A stretch of 64,000 nucleotides of DNA from Candidatus Hinthialibacter antarcticus (GCA_030765645.1 JAVCCE010000059.1:62001-126000), one strand, 5' to 3'. Positions 1-9,846 are shown, counted from the first letter of the stretch. Notes: generated by a model not told the origin, from the sequence alone. A program made the numbers and translations.

Positions 1-92
1 TGATCGCTAACCCTTCCTATCTCTAGGGAGTTTTGGTAGAATCGCCGACGGTCGCCGCCCCAAACTAAAAGGCAGCGAAGGCAGCGGGGAGC

Positions 93-2189
93 ATGGCTAA
101 AAATCCATTACTGGTTATTGATATCGGGCAAAATCGAGTCAAGGTTCTCGAACTTGCTCTTAGCGGGAAGTCCGGGGTTAAAATCGTTAAGTCCGGGTCT
201 GAAACATTATCGTTAGACCCAAAAGCAGAACAAGCGGAAATTTATCAACGCATTCAAGAAACGCTTCCGCTGCTTCTGCAAAGCCTCGGCATCAAGCAAA
301 AACGCGCCATCGTCAGTCTTCCAGGACGGGCCGCGTTTACGCGCCGCTTACAGGTTCCCGTGGTTCGCGGGCGTCAGTTAAATCGCATTATCCGCTATGA
401 GGCCCGCCAGCATGTTCCCTTCCCGTTGGAAGAGATCAACATGGACTACGAGGTCGGCAAGCGCGATGAGCAGTCTGCTGAACTCGACATCAACCTCGTT
501 GCTGTCCGAAAAGAGATTGCGGACGGGTATGTCCGCGTCCTGAAAAAATGCGGCATTCGCGCTGACTTGATCGAAGCCGCGCCTCTCTCCATCTATAACG
601 CCTACGCCGCTACGCCTCACCGCGACCCCGAAGAAGTTACAGCGGTGGTTTCGATCGGCGCGTCCAGCACTGATATCGTCGTTGAACAAAACGGCAAGAT
701 GCAATTCATGCGCAGTGCACCAGTCGCAGGCGCATTTTTAACGGAATTGCTTGTCAAAAAATTTGATATTACCGCAGAACAAGCGGAAGAGTATAAATGC
801 AAACAGGCCGACCAATACACCGGTTCGGATGTAATAACCGCCGAAGACGTTGCGGGCGTGTTAGAAGGCGGGTTTGAGCGCATCGTAACCGAAGTACAGC
901 GCTCGTTCGATTTTTACGTCAGCCAGCCTGACGCGATGCCGGTGACCCGCGTATTTGTGTGCGGCGGCACTGTCAACATGGACGGCGTGGGCGAATTTTT
1001 AGAAGACCGCCTGGGCGTTCCCGTCTCTCAGTTGGATACGAGTGAAATTGAAGGCATCGAAGCCAGCCCTGAGAATGCGGGTGCGCTGAATAATGAAGCG
1101 GCCTTGGCAGGCATGGCGGTCCGTGTTGGAGGGCGCGCCGCTTGTGCGCTGAGTTTTGCTCCAGCATCGGTAAAGCAGCGTCTTGAACTCGAACGGCGTA
1201 CGCCGATTCTTTCCGTGATGGGCGTTATTTTAGTCGTCATGCTCGCAGGCGCGGTTTTCGCCTTGAATACCTGGGTCGAAAAACAAGCCCAAGCGGTTGA
1301 GCAGATGCAGCAAATTATCAGCCCGGGCGATCTGGCCAACCCTGAATTAAAAAAACAACGCGAAATACAAGATAAATATAACAACCGCTATTCGCGCATC
1401 TTCCAGGTTGCGAGTAAGCGCGGCGTTTTGAGCCGCATTTACCTCGAAGTTCAGGAAATGCTCCCTCAGGATATTTGGCTTGATTCCATCGACGTGAAAA
1501 GCGACCGCCTGACCATTGAAGGCCGCGCGTTGAACGATATGAAAATCGCCGCGTATATCCAAAACCTTTCGTTGTCGCCGTTTTTTGACAACGAGACTGT
1601 TTTACTTGAAAACGCGGTGTATTCATCTGATTCAAGCGGCGACTCGTCGCAGGTTGAATTCACCATTCAAATTGTCGCGTTTAATGATCCAACGGATGCT
1701 GAAATCAAGTTTATTGATGAACTTCGCAGCCGGATGGCGGACAGCACGATTGTGGCCATTCGGATTATCCGGCCTGAAAATTCAGCGCCGGACGCTGATG
1801 CGTCTCTGTTGGTTGGTTTGTATCAAACCGAATTTTCTGACGACAAGAGCCGCTTGGCCCTGTTCAATAAAATTGACAAGGCATTAGCCGCTGCTCAGTT
1901 CGACGTCGTCAAAACGATTGAACTGCGCATGCACGGCGGCAAGAACGATGAACGCGAACGCATGATTATTACCCGCGACAAACTCGCGAACTTTGGGGAA
2001 GGCAGCCTTGGCCCCGAAGAGTTTAAGCAAACATTTACGTTGGTTACGCCTTCACCCAGCCCGACCCCTTCGCCAACGCCGACGCCAGACCTCGAAGACG
2101 GCGACAGCAGCGGCGGTATGTACGGCGGTATGATGTACGGCGGCATGATGGGCATGGGCGGTATGGGCATGGGAATGATGGGTCAGTAA
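93..2189 (+). CDS. pilM: PilM-PilN fusion, type IV pilus inner-membrane platform protein
   Basis: Assembly protein of a type IV pilus or related secretion machine. Residues 1 to about 360 form a PilM-type actin-like ATPase: VIDIGQNRVKVLE at the N-terminus is the first phosphate loop, VVSIGASSTDIVVE the second, and RVFVCGGTVNMDG the adenosine loop. One membrane helix follows at about 372-393, then a PilN-like periplasmic region to about 640, a Ser/Thr-Pro linker (about 652-667) and a Gly/Met-rich tail up to the stop. PilM (cytoplasmic) and PilN (one helix) are usually separate genes, so this is a natural fusion. ATG at 93 has GGGGAG just upstream. A TPR membrane protein and a secretin follow on the same strand, which supports the assignment. 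Function of the Met-rich tail is unknown. Confidence 0.85.
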   Translation: MAKNPLLVIDIGQNRVKVLELALSGKSGVKIVKSGSETLSLDPKAEQAEIYQRIQETLPLLLQSLGIKQKRAIVSLPGRAAFTRRLQVPVVRGRQLNRIIRYEARQHVPFPLEEINMDYEVGKRDEQSAELDINLVAVRKEIADGYVRVLKKCGIRADLIEAAPLSIYNAYAATPHRDPEEVTAVVSIGASSTDIVVEQNGKMQFMRSAPVAGAFLTELLVKKFDITAEQAEEYKCKQADQYTGSDVITAEDVAGVLEGGFERIVTEVQRSFDFYVSQPDAMPVTRVFVCGGTVNMDGVGEFLEDRLGVPVSQLDTSEIEGIEASPENAGALNNEAALAGMAVRVGGRAACALSFAPASVKQRLELERRTPILSVMGVILVVMLAGAVFALNTWVEKQAQAVEQMQQIISPGDLANPELKKQREIQDKYNNRYSRIFQVASKRGVLSRIYLEVQEMLPQDIWLDSIDVKSDRLTIEGRALNDMKIAAYIQNLSLSPFFDNETVLLENAVYSSDSSGDSSQVEFTIQIVAFNDPTDAEIKFIDELRSRMADSTIVAIRIIRPENSAPDADASLLVGLYQTEFSDDKSRLALFNKIDKALAAAQFDVVKTIELRMHGGKNDERERMIITRDKLANFGEGSLGPEEFKQTFTLVTPSPSPTPSPTPTPDLEDGDSSGGMYGGMMYGGMMGMGGMGMGMMGQ

Positions 2190-2238
2190 ACCGGCGGTCG
2201 ATACTCGCAAAATCGCGGATTGAGAATGAGGTGCTCCA

Positions 2239-3798
2239 TTGGCTGGTAAGAAAAAGTTAAAAATTGATAAAGAGGCGCTGCTGGAATTTGCGGCCAAAAA
2301 GAAAGACCAACTCTTTCTTGGGGTGCTGGTTCTTGCATTACTCGGCGGCGGTTACTACATCTATACGCAAACCTCGATGTCGGTCAGTCAAATTATCGAC
2401 ACCGCGAAGGAGGGCGGCCCTGGCGGGGGCGCTACTGCTGGCGGTTCAGACATCGTCAATCCTGAAGAACTGGTCACCTTGCTGACCGCAAAGCGCTCTA
2501 AGGCAATGTATCAGGTCGAGCGTAACCCCTTCGGTTCGCCCGAAGAGCAATTGCGCATGCGGCAAGAAGTCGATGCATCCTATCAGCGCGGCGTGGACTT
2601 GTTTAATAATGGGCGTTATCAAGAAGCCATCGAACAATTCGACCGTGTCATTCAGCTTGATGTGACCGAGACGCGTATCAACTATCCCGTTCTTCCGTCT
2701 GAATATAAGCGCCGCGCCATGCAAGAAAATGCGCGCAGCAACTTAGATTCGATATTGACCAGCGCTCAAAATGACATCAACGAAGGCGACCGCCTCGCGC
2801 AAGGCAATCAAACCGAAAAAGCCATTGAAATGTATAACAGCGCCAGTTCAAATTTGGCTTCAGTGATTGACTCTGACCCAGAAGGCGCAGTGATCGGCGT
2901 TGAGAACCTTACCAAGGTCAAAACGCTGGAACAACAAGCGTTTAAAAAGTTCATTGGCCTTCGAGGAAAATCTCTCCTTGATGATATCAAGAACGAAACC
3001 GCTCTCTCCCGCCAAGTCGTGAACGGGCAAGATTTTATCGCCATGATGAAGGCGGCGATTTCCTTACAGCGATTGCAAGTTGAAATTCAACAAATTGACC
3101 CAAACGCCGAACTGGTCAACCGGACTTCGCGTACGCAGGTCAATGCGCTGACGACGCAGTTACAAAAGAAAATCCAAGACAATACCGCAATGTTGGTTAA
3201 TCAGGCTGTTCAGCAGTTCCAGCAGGCGATCCAAGCGTCTGATTTGGTCAAATCCCGTGAAGCATTAGCGATTCTCGTACAGGCGCGTCAGTTGAACCCG
3301 AAAGACGAGCAATTGACTGAAAATTTAAAAACTTTTGTCGCGCAGCGCGCCGATCTGGTGATTCAATCAGCGCAAGATTTTGCCGTCAAACAACGCGATA
3401 TCGTTGCGAAAGGCGATTACGCAAACTTTGATATCAACAACCGCGATTTGTTTATTGTTGAATTAAATGGCTTACTTGAGCGTAGCGCCAATTTAGATGA
3501 AACCAAGCGCGGTGAAGTTTTAAGTGCGCTTAACGTATTGAAACAACTGAAATTGCCGCCAGCGTTGACGCAGAAATATGAAATTCGCAGCGTTGAGTCA
3601 ATGGGCAACAGTTTCAAAGTGATCGTAGTGGATAAAACCAGTTCCTCTTCTAAGCCGAGGACGCTGATTTTACGTGAAGGCAGGCCTGACACCAGCACCA
3701 AGATTCAACTCAAGCAAGTTGACACTCAAGAGGGGTTTGTTATACTCTCGAGGCCTGATTATATGGACGCGAAAGTCCCTCTGTCGAAAACAAACTAA
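2239..3798 (+). CDS. Single-pass membrane protein with TPR-like repeats, PilO/PilP position
   Basis: Likely inner-membrane/periplasmic component of the pilus or secretion machine. A short basic cytoplasmic N-terminus (MAGKKKLKIDKE) is followed by one membrane helix at about 26-45. A helical region with TPR-like units follows (YQRGVDLFNNGRYQEAIEQF at about 114-133 is the clearest). The C-terminal 60 residues look beta-rich (RSVESMGNSFKVIVVDK). The start is TTG at 2239, 49 bases after the stop of the PilM-PilN gene, with a GAATGAGG stretch upstream. Its place between PilM-PilN and the secretin is where PilO and PilP normally lie, and the C-terminal part could play the PilP role of contacting the secretin. 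I see no firm PilO or PilP signature, so the role is inferred from position. Confidence 0.6.
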   Translation: MAGKKKLKIDKEALLEFAAKKKDQLFLGVLVLALLGGGYYIYTQTSMSVSQIIDTAKEGGPGGGATAGGSDIVNPEELVTLLTAKRSKAMYQVERNPFGSPEEQLRMRQEVDASYQRGVDLFNNGRYQEAIEQFDRVIQLDVTETRINYPVLPSEYKRRAMQENARSNLDSILTSAQNDINEGDRLAQGNQTEKAIEMYNSASSNLASVIDSDPEGAVIGVENLTKVKTLEQQAFKKFIGLRGKSLLDDIKNETALSRQVVNGQDFIAMMKAAISLQRLQVEIQQIDPNAELVNRTSRTQVNALTTQLQKKIQDNTAMLVNQAVQQFQQAIQASDLVKSREALAILVQARQLNPKDEQLTENLKTFVAQRADLVIQSAQDFAVKQRDIVAKGDYANFDINNRDLFIVELNGLLERSANLDETKRGEVLSALNVLKQLKLPPALTQKYEIRSVESMGNSFKVIVVDKTSSSSKPRTLILREGRPDTSTKIQLKQVDTQEGFVILSRPDYMDAKVPLSKTN

Positions 3799-4027
3799 GG
3801 GCCGTATTTTTTTGATTTTCGCGTGAATGCTGTTTGTCCCTCTTTAACTTTTAGGGAATCTTTGCTGCAATGATCGAGTGACGCGCCTTATCGCTAGGCG
3901 TAAGACTGCTCTTACGTTTGGTTTGCGTTTGCTACGATACGATGAATTGAATTCTTTGGGAGCCTGTCTCCCATTCTGAATAGTGAAACAGCCGGGAATC
4001 CGGTATATGAATAAGGAGTTACCTAGA

Positions 4028-7000
4028 ATGATTTGCAACTTGCGTCGGGTTCGTTTCCCCTTCTTGCATATCACGCAATGTCTTGCCATTGGGGCGTTGG
4101 CGGCGTTTTGCGCCGTAAATGCAACGGCAGGCATTCAACCGGCTGCCTTCGCGTCGTTACTCGCAGGCAAAACCGAAGTCGAACAGGCAACCGTCAAACA
4201 CCAAACGAATTACCTGTATTCGTTAGCGCGCAACCACATACGCGCCGGTGATGTCGAAAAAGGCAAAGCCTTGTTGCAACAAGCGCTTACGTTGGATCCT
4301 CAACACGCCAAAGCTAAACAGGAACTGCAACATTTGATTGACTCGGGCGTTTCGTCGGCTCCTTCGGCGATGCTCGCTGCCAATACAGCCAATTCGGGCG
4401 CCATGTCGGCGGCGGAACTGGTCGATTTGGCGAAATCGATGATGCAAGACAAAGATTACGCCGGCGCTCAGTCCGCGTTGGAATCTGCGTTGAAAAATGC
4501 CGAGAACGAAAAGCAAAAATCGGTGATTCGCGCTTATTTGATCGAAATTGGTAAAGAGCGGGAACGCGTTGACCAATTGCATCAGCAGGTCCTTGATTTC
4601 AATCTGACGCAGTTTGAAAAACAACTGCAAAAAGCCACTCTCTATATGGAGAACGGTCAACTCGACGAAGCGCAACGCGAATTAATGCGTGCGCAGCAAA
4701 TGGCGCCGGACGATAAGCGCGTTAGTCGTATGATGGCGCAATTAGACCGCCGTCAGGCCGAAATCACAGGTAAAGAAACGGCTGCGGCGAAAAGTTCGAT
4801 GCAAGTGAGCGCGAACGTTCAAGTTCAAGCCGCCGATGTTCTCTTCCAAGAAGGAAAAGAACTCTACCGTCAGGGGATGCTTATCGAAGCCACCCAAAAA
4901 TGGGCGGAGGCGCTTCAGTCTTTCCCTGAACATCAACAAGCGCAAACCTACTTAAACAATACCCGCTCGGAATATGAACAAGCCATCTCTGCGCGCAAAG
5001 CCTCAGAAGAAGCGGCAGCGGAAGACGGCGAATTTGAAGCGAAATTGGATGAAGAAATTCTCCAGTATTCGTCTTCCGGCGGTCGCGTTGACGTAAAAGA
5101 AGTCATCAGCTTCTTGAGCAACCTCAGCGGCTTGAACGCCGTGGTGGACGAAAACGTCGAAGGCAACGTCGCATTTGACGTCAAAAATAGCACCGTTCGC
5201 CAAGTCTTGAATCTTCTACAGAAACAATATGGTTTTGTGTGGAATCGCGAAGGCGACACCATCTTTGTCGAGCGGGGATTTGAAACACGAATCTTCCCGT
5301 TGGATGAAATCCAGTTCAAAACGCTCGAAGCGGTTTTGAACGATCCCAGCGTCTTGGAAGATTCAAGCCGCAATCTTCGCACGATTCTTTACGGCCCGAC
5401 GGAAGAATTTAACGTCCTCGGCAAGCAACTCTTCTTGAACCGTGTGACTCAGTCGTTGGTTGTGACCGATACGCGCGATAATCTTCGTATGGTCGAAGCC
5501 TTCTTGAAAAACGTACCGAATATCACTGGCGACAAAAAGCCGTTGGTGACCAAAGTCTACCAGGTAGATCGGGCCATTGCGAAAGACATCTATGAATTGA
5601 TTCGCTTGGCGCTCTTTGGCGACCAAGGCGCTTACGATGTGGCTGACAAGCGTCGTCAGTTGTTCTTGGAACCAAATTCCAGCAGCCTGATCGTGATTGA
5701 TTATACCGATAACATTCAAACGGTCGAAGATATTTTGGCCGATCAAACCATCATCAGCCGCCTCGAAGACGATCAACTCGAAGCAAAAGAGTTTCCTTTG
5801 ACGGATGTTGACGATGTTGAAGACACGCCGGAAGCGTATACCCGCCGTGAAATGTTCGTCAGTAAGATTTATGAAATCGTCAATCAAATGCTGGTCGGAA
5901 AAGAAGGCGTTGAGAAATATCGCCTTTCCGGCCGCAAAATCTTCACCGATGCAACCCGCGGCACCATCACAGTTGTTGATACGCCGGACAACATCCGCCG
6001 CGTTGAAGCCTACTTGAATAGCGTACGCGGTGAAACGACCCAAGACATCATTATTGAGTCGTTCCCAATCAAACACGTTAACGTATTTGAAATTGCTGAC
6101 GCGCTTGCTTACTTGTTCTTCGATGCGCAACAGTCCACACGAAATATGTTCTTGAGCCAAAACGGCTTCCAGTCACTTGGGACGGATGAAACGGGTGATA
6201 CCTCCGCGAGTCTCGACAACCTCTTTGAAGAAACCAGCCGGACCCGCTTTAACTTGTCAGGCGGCGGCGGCGGCGGAACAGACTTGCTGCAATTCTTCTC
6301 GATTCGTCTCTGGCCAGATATCAATACAAACAGCATCGTGATTCTGACGCCGGACCAGGAAGTCATTGACTTAGTCGTCCGCGTTATCAATACCTTTGAT
6401 AAGCCGCAGAAGATGGTCGAACTTGAAACACGCGTTGTGTCTGTCTCATTGACTGACTTACGCTCAATCAACTTTGACTGGTTGTTGACCAATCCGTTCC
6501 GCGGTGATTTTGATTTCAACCCAGACAATTTTGAAAGCGACGCCAGTTTGATTGAAGGTTCGGTTTCCGATCAAGATTTACCGCCCGGCGTTCAGTTTAG
6601 TTTGCATACGCTTGGTGAATCTCGTATAGACTTCATTATGAACTTGCTCGAAACCACCAATAGTTTGAATACATTGGCGGCCCCGAAAATTCTTTCAATC
6701 CCGAACCCGATTGATCCGCCGCGAATCTTCGTCGGTACGCAAATTCCCTTCGCGGAAGACGCCGACTTTGAAGATCAAGGCGATGATGACCCGACCAACA
6801 ACCGTTTGACGGTCGACTTCCAACGCGCCTTTGCTGGTACGATGTTGGCGTTCATGCCCTTCATCCTCAACGATGGCCACATCTACGTTGAAATGGCGCC
6901 GCAGATCATTGAAGCCGGTGAGCGCTTGCCACTGACGTTGACGGGTGAATCGTCCGGTCAAGAAGTACCGAACATTGGCCCTCTGCTTCTCAATCAGAAA

Positions 7001-7210
7001 TTTATCCAAACCAGCGTTCGTTTGAAAGACGGTAGCACGGTGGTGTTGGGTGGTTTGATTGACGAAAAAGAAAACGAGCAATTAAACAAGATTCCGTTCT
7101 TGTCAAAGATTCCGTTCTTGGGCAACTTCTTCACAGACCGCTTGGTCGAGAAGGTGAAGACCTCAACGCTGATCTTTGTTACGGCTCGTATTGTCGAACC
7201 GGATCTCTAG
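4028..7210 (+). CDS. pilQ: Secretin (PilQ/GspD family) with N-terminal TPR region
   Basis: Outer-membrane gated channel of a type IV pilus or type II secretion system, 1060 residues. A signal peptide (about 1-35, ending NATAG) is followed by TPR-like helices (about 40-330). An STN/N0-like domain comes next (about 350-415, with GLNAVVDENVEGNVAFDV), then several N1-type modules and a glycine run near 743. The secretin core spans about 795-1060, with RSINFDWLL, FVGTQIPF, STVVLGGLI and IPFLSKIPFLGNFF. An upstream in-frame ATG at 3983 exists, but ATG 4028 is chosen because AAGGAG (4013-4018) sits 9 bases before it and the signal peptide starts there. The TPR extension may replace a pilotin or PilF-like partner. 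A strong terminator follows directly. Confidence 0.88.
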   Translation: MICNLRRVRFPFLHITQCLAIGALAAFCAVNATAGIQPAAFASLLAGKTEVEQATVKHQTNYLYSLARNHIRAGDVEKGKALLQQALTLDPQHAKAKQELQHLIDSGVSSAPSAMLAANTANSGAMSAAELVDLAKSMMQDKDYAGAQSALESALKNAENEKQKSVIRAYLIEIGKERERVDQLHQQVLDFNLTQFEKQLQKATLYMENGQLDEAQRELMRAQQMAPDDKRVSRMMAQLDRRQAEITGKETAAAKSSMQVSANVQVQAADVLFQEGKELYRQGMLIEATQKWAEALQSFPEHQQAQTYLNNTRSEYEQAISARKASEEAAAEDGEFEAKLDEEILQYSSSGGRVDVKEVISFLSNLSGLNAVVDENVEGNVAFDVKNSTVRQVLNLLQKQYGFVWNREGDTIFVERGFETRIFPLDEIQFKTLEAVLNDPSVLEDSSRNLRTILYGPTEEFNVLGKQLFLNRVTQSLVVTDTRDNLRMVEAFLKNVPNITGDKKPLVTKVYQVDRAIAKDIYELIRLALFGDQGAYDVADKRRQLFLEPNSSSLIVIDYTDNIQTVEDILADQTIISRLEDDQLEAKEFPLTDVDDVEDTPEAYTRREMFVSKIYEIVNQMLVGKEGVEKYRLSGRKIFTDATRGTITVVDTPDNIRRVEAYLNSVRGETTQDIIIESFPIKHVNVFEIADALAYLFFDAQQSTRNMFLSQNGFQSLGTDETGDTSASLDNLFEETSRTRFNLSGGGGGGTDLLQFFSIRLWPDINTNSIVILTPDQEVIDLVVRVINTFDKPQKMVELETRVVSVSLTDLRSINFDWLLTNPFRGDFDFNPDNFESDASLIEGSVSDQDLPPGVQFSLHTLGESRIDFIMNLLETTNSLNTLAAPKILSIPNPIDPPRIFVGTQIPFAEDADFEDQGDDDPTNNRLTVDFQRAFAGTMLAFMPFILNDGHIYVEMAPQIIEAGERLPLTLTGESSGQEVPNIGPLLLNQKFIQTSVRLKDGSTVVLGGLIDEKENEQLNKIPFLSKIPFLGNFFTDRLVEKVKTSTLIFVTARIVEPDL

Positions 7211-7234
7211 AGAGACGTTCAAACGCTAAAACGA

Positions 7235-7267
7235 AACGCCCTGGTAATTTTCCAGGGCGTTTTTTTT
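7235..7267 (+). terminator. Rho-independent terminator of the pilus/secretin block
   Basis: A 10-bp perfect stem (AACGCCCTGG 7235-7244 with CCAGGGCGTT 7252-7261), a 7-base loop and a run of T to 7267. It lies 25 bases after the secretin stop. One of the clearest terminators in the window. Confidence 0.92.
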
Positions 7268-7303
7268 GACGCTTTTTCGTAAATTCTTGATCTTTCGATT
7301 TTT

Positions 7304-7387
7304 CAGGCATGGGTACAACTCTGCTCGCTTCAGTGCGGGCTTTCAAGCCCTTATGCACAGGCGCTCGAAGAGTTTCACCCATGCCTG
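7304..7387. repeat. 84-bp imperfect palindrome (REP/MITE-like element)
   Basis: CAGGCATGGGT (7304-7314) is mirrored by ACCCATGCCTG (7377-7387). Inside these arms AACTCT pairs with AGAGTT, and the centre is GGGCTT-TC-AAGCCC, so almost the whole 84 bp can fold into one long hairpin. No reading frame is needed to explain it. Its position between a terminator and the 3' end of the convergent MerR gene is typical of short palindromic intergenic repeats. No second copy was noticed in this window. Confidence 0.6.
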
Positions 7388-7450
7388 ATTGGTTTGTCAA
7401 TTTGTGAAATGCCGGAGCCTGTTTCCGAATCAACATTATGACCATCATGA

Positions 7451-7484
7451 CCATCCATCAATGTAATTACTCACTTACCGGATG
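7451..7484 (+). repeat. 34-bp dispersed repeat, copy 1
   Basis: CCATCCATCAATGTAA followed by a short variable stretch and ACTCACTTAC, ending GGATG. It matches the reverse complement of 15562-15595 at 31 of 34 positions. The unit is itself an imperfect palindrome (CCATCCA/TGGATG outer arms, GTAAG/CTTAC inner arms in copy 2). It lies in the 351-base gap between the secretin and MerR genes. Apart from the terminator, the palindrome and this repeat, I see nothing in that gap. Confidence 0.6.
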
Positions 7485-7561
7485 AACCAAAATTATGTTT
7501 ACTCGTGATTTTTAGCAGGGGCAATGTGAAGAATACAAATAGGGAAAATCATAGGGGAAAA

Positions 7562-8008
7562 TCAGGAAAGAAGTTTTAGAAGGTCTTTCAACTCGCTCTT
7601 GATCTCTTGGATGAGTTCTGGCGAATTGGGGTTTCCATTCGATTGAGCAGGCTCGTTGTTTTCGGATGGAGCAGCGGTTTCATTTGTCGGCGCTGGTTCT
7701 TTTGCCGCTTCGCGTTCTTGGCGCACAGCTTGAACCCCGGTGCGAAGTTTGCGTTCCGCGCCGTCTAAGGTATAGCCTTCTTGATAAAGAAGGTGCACGA
7801 TCTCAAACAAAAGTTCGAGGTCGTTACGCGTATACTTCCGTTGATTGCCGCCGACGCGCTTTGGATTTAACCGTGTGAATTTGGTTTCCCAATAGCGCAA
7901 AACATGCGGTTCAACACCGGTATACTCGCTCACCTCGCTGATCGAATAATAAATTTTATTCGGTATTTCATCGAGGCTCAAAGTGTTGGGTTTAGTTCGA
8001 GTGTTCAT
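7562..8008 (-). CDS. MerR-family transcriptional regulator
   Basis: Small DNA-binding regulator, 148 residues. The N-terminal half is a MerR helix-turn-helix: YSISEVSEYTGVEPHVLRYW at about 21-40, then NPKRVGGNQRKYTRNDLELL with the wing, and the helix LLYQEGYTLDGAERKLR. The C-terminal half is a low-complexity Ala/Pro/Asn/Glu linker followed by a short amphipathic helix (ELIQEIKSELKDLLKLLS). There is no obvious effector-binding domain or metal-binding cysteine, so it resembles the short MerR-like proteins of deeply branching bacteria rather than metal sensors. ATG at 8008 has AAGAGA upstream. Target unknown. Confidence 0.88.
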   Translation of the reverse strand: MNTRTKPNTLSLDEIPNKIYYSISEVSEYTGVEPHVLRYWETKFTRLNPKRVGGNQRKYTRNDLELLFEIVHLLYQEGYTLDGAERKLRTGVQAVRQEREAAKEPAPTNETAAPSENNEPAQSNGNPNSPELIQEIKSELKDLLKLLS

Positions 8009-8289
8009 GTCTCTTATAACTGTCTGAATACTATAATGATATATGTGCTAAGGTCAAGGACGTTTTTAATAATGGAAACAAATCATTTGTATAGAATTGG
8101 CGTCTTTCGAGTTGAATAATGGTGTAAGATGAACTACTTTAAGTAAAGACAAACCAAGTTGTTTTCCGCCCTTAACTATCATCGGCTTGTTTTTGGGCGG
8201 CTTGAATTTGGTTTTGAAGATTTCAATCATTTCATCTCTTTATAGATACATTCAGTGTCTCAGAAACCATTCTAATTGATAGGGCCCAA

Positions 8290-9759
8290 ATGATGACGAT
8301 TGAGAAATTTGTCAAATCAGAAGCGGATTTAAAATCTCTTGCAAATCATTTGAGCCAAATGGCGCAGCGAGAACCCCTGGCGGTATTTCGCTATAAGCAA
8401 ACCGTGTATGACATCTGTTTTGCCGACCGCGGGCGCAAGAATATCAACCAGTTTTCTTTGACCTCCACTTATAATGTCGAAAATATTGCGGAACAAGTCT
8501 TTTCAACGGTTCGCGGCGAAGAGTTATTTCCACAAAATATCAACGAGTTTGAATTATGGCGCGAGCGTACTGAGACCCATTATGTGTTTTCTTCAAAGGG
8601 CGCTGCGTTGCCGACGGAGACCTATGTTGATTGCCGTCCGATCCCAACTAATTATGACCGCTGGGATGATGACCTAACCGCATTTACGGCTGAGTATAAA
8701 GACGAGCGCATCACGCGTGAATTCGGCGTTGAACAGCGTATCGTCGTCAATTCGGCGGGCGGGGTGATTATTGAGTCAAAGCCGTTTTTGAATGTGTATT
8801 ACCGCCAAGGGTATGAGCCGCACATGGTGACGCGTACGCTTGGCGCCTATGTTTCGTCAAACGAAGATGTAGACCGCATGACGGGCCTGATTGACCTGAT
8901 GCCCGATCCGACGCCGGATGGACGCATTCGCAAATCGACGTCGTTCACGGACGCGTTTGCGCGGCTTCACGCCGTCTCGCGCGATATCGCTTACCCCTCA
9001 TTAGATGAAGCAGGCATGTCAGGGTGTTTGACCCATGATGTGATTATGCTCAGTGGAGTGTCCGCCCACGAAATATTCGGTCATCAGTTTGAGGAGCCAA
9101 TTCATCCCATCCCGGTCGGACATCAATCATTGTTTCCCATTGGCAAAAACGTCCAGAATGAAAACCTGATTCTATGCGACAACCCGCTGCAAACCGTGAA
9201 CGGCCTCGAAGTCATCGGGTCGTATCGTTACGATAGTTATGGGCGCCCGGCGAAAACGATCACTCATATCGATAACTCAACGGTGGTTCAACACCTCGGC
9301 GGAGAATACATCGACAAAAAGAACCTCAAAAAATTTTTGGGCGTCGATGAGAGCAAGTCGATCGGCTCCTCTCGACAGGGAGACGACGGACAGTTTCCCC
9401 AACCGCGCATGTCGTGCACGGTGTTGCGAGGCCGCGAGACGGTTGACGTTGACTGGGGCGGAAAAGTCTTGATGGCGCCATTTAACGGGTATGTGTTAGA
9501 CGGAAACTTTTTCAAAATTATGGCGTCAGAATGTTATGTGCTTGACGGCAATGGCGAGCCTAAACGCCTTGGGCCGTTAGAAGGCAGCCGCGCCATTTAT
9601 GACGCCATCATTGGAATGCATATTCTGCCCGGTCAGTCTTATCACACTGGTTCGTGTTTTAAACCCGGCGCGTTGGATGAAAATCTCGACTCAGAGGTCG
9701 CTGTCTCATTTCTCGCAAACCACCAATTGTGGGAACACCTGACCCTGCGCTCCATGTAA
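8290..9759 (+). CDS. TldD/PmbA-family metallopeptidase homologue
   Basis: 489 residues. The key motif is HEIFGHQFE, with H260-E261 and H265, matching the HExxxH zinc site of TldD rather than the inactive TldE/PmbA subunit. The C-terminal region (HTGSCFKPGALDENLDSEVAVSF) also fits the family fold. TldD normally works with TldE to degrade unfolded or modified peptides; no partner gene is visible here, so it may act alone or with a distant partner. The start is ATG 8290 or the adjacent ATG 8293; no strong ribosome binding site is visible. It stands alone, divergent from the MerR gene. Confidence 0.78.
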   Translation: MMTIEKFVKSEADLKSLANHLSQMAQREPLAVFRYKQTVYDICFADRGRKNINQFSLTSTYNVENIAEQVFSTVRGEELFPQNINEFELWRERTETHYVFSSKGAALPTETYVDCRPIPTNYDRWDDDLTAFTAEYKDERITREFGVEQRIVVNSAGGVIIESKPFLNVYYRQGYEPHMVTRTLGAYVSSNEDVDRMTGLIDLMPDPTPDGRIRKSTSFTDAFARLHAVSRDIAYPSLDEAGMSGCLTHDVIMLSGVSAHEIFGHQFEEPIHPIPVGHQSLFPIGKNVQNENLILCDNPLQTVNGLEVIGSYRYDSYGRPAKTITHIDNSTVVQHLGGEYIDKKNLKKFLGVDESKSIGSSRQGDDGQFPQPRMSCTVLRGRETVDVDWGGKVLMAPFNGYVLDGNFFKIMASECYVLDGNGEPKRLGPLEGSRAIYDAIIGMHILPGQSYHTGSCFKPGALDENLDSEVAVSFLANHQLWEHLTLRSM

Positions 9760-9846
9760 GCGTATTGATGGGCTGCCTGTAGAAATTCCCGCCTACGGTT
9801 GCTACTGTAGAGTTCTATTGTGGACTGTTACTTTCGGAGGAATACC

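Noticed and set aside
5363-6160. Leftward open frame of 265 codons inside the secretin gene
   Set aside because: The secretin frame is fully explained by known motifs; the opposite frame has no ribosome binding site or recognisable domain.
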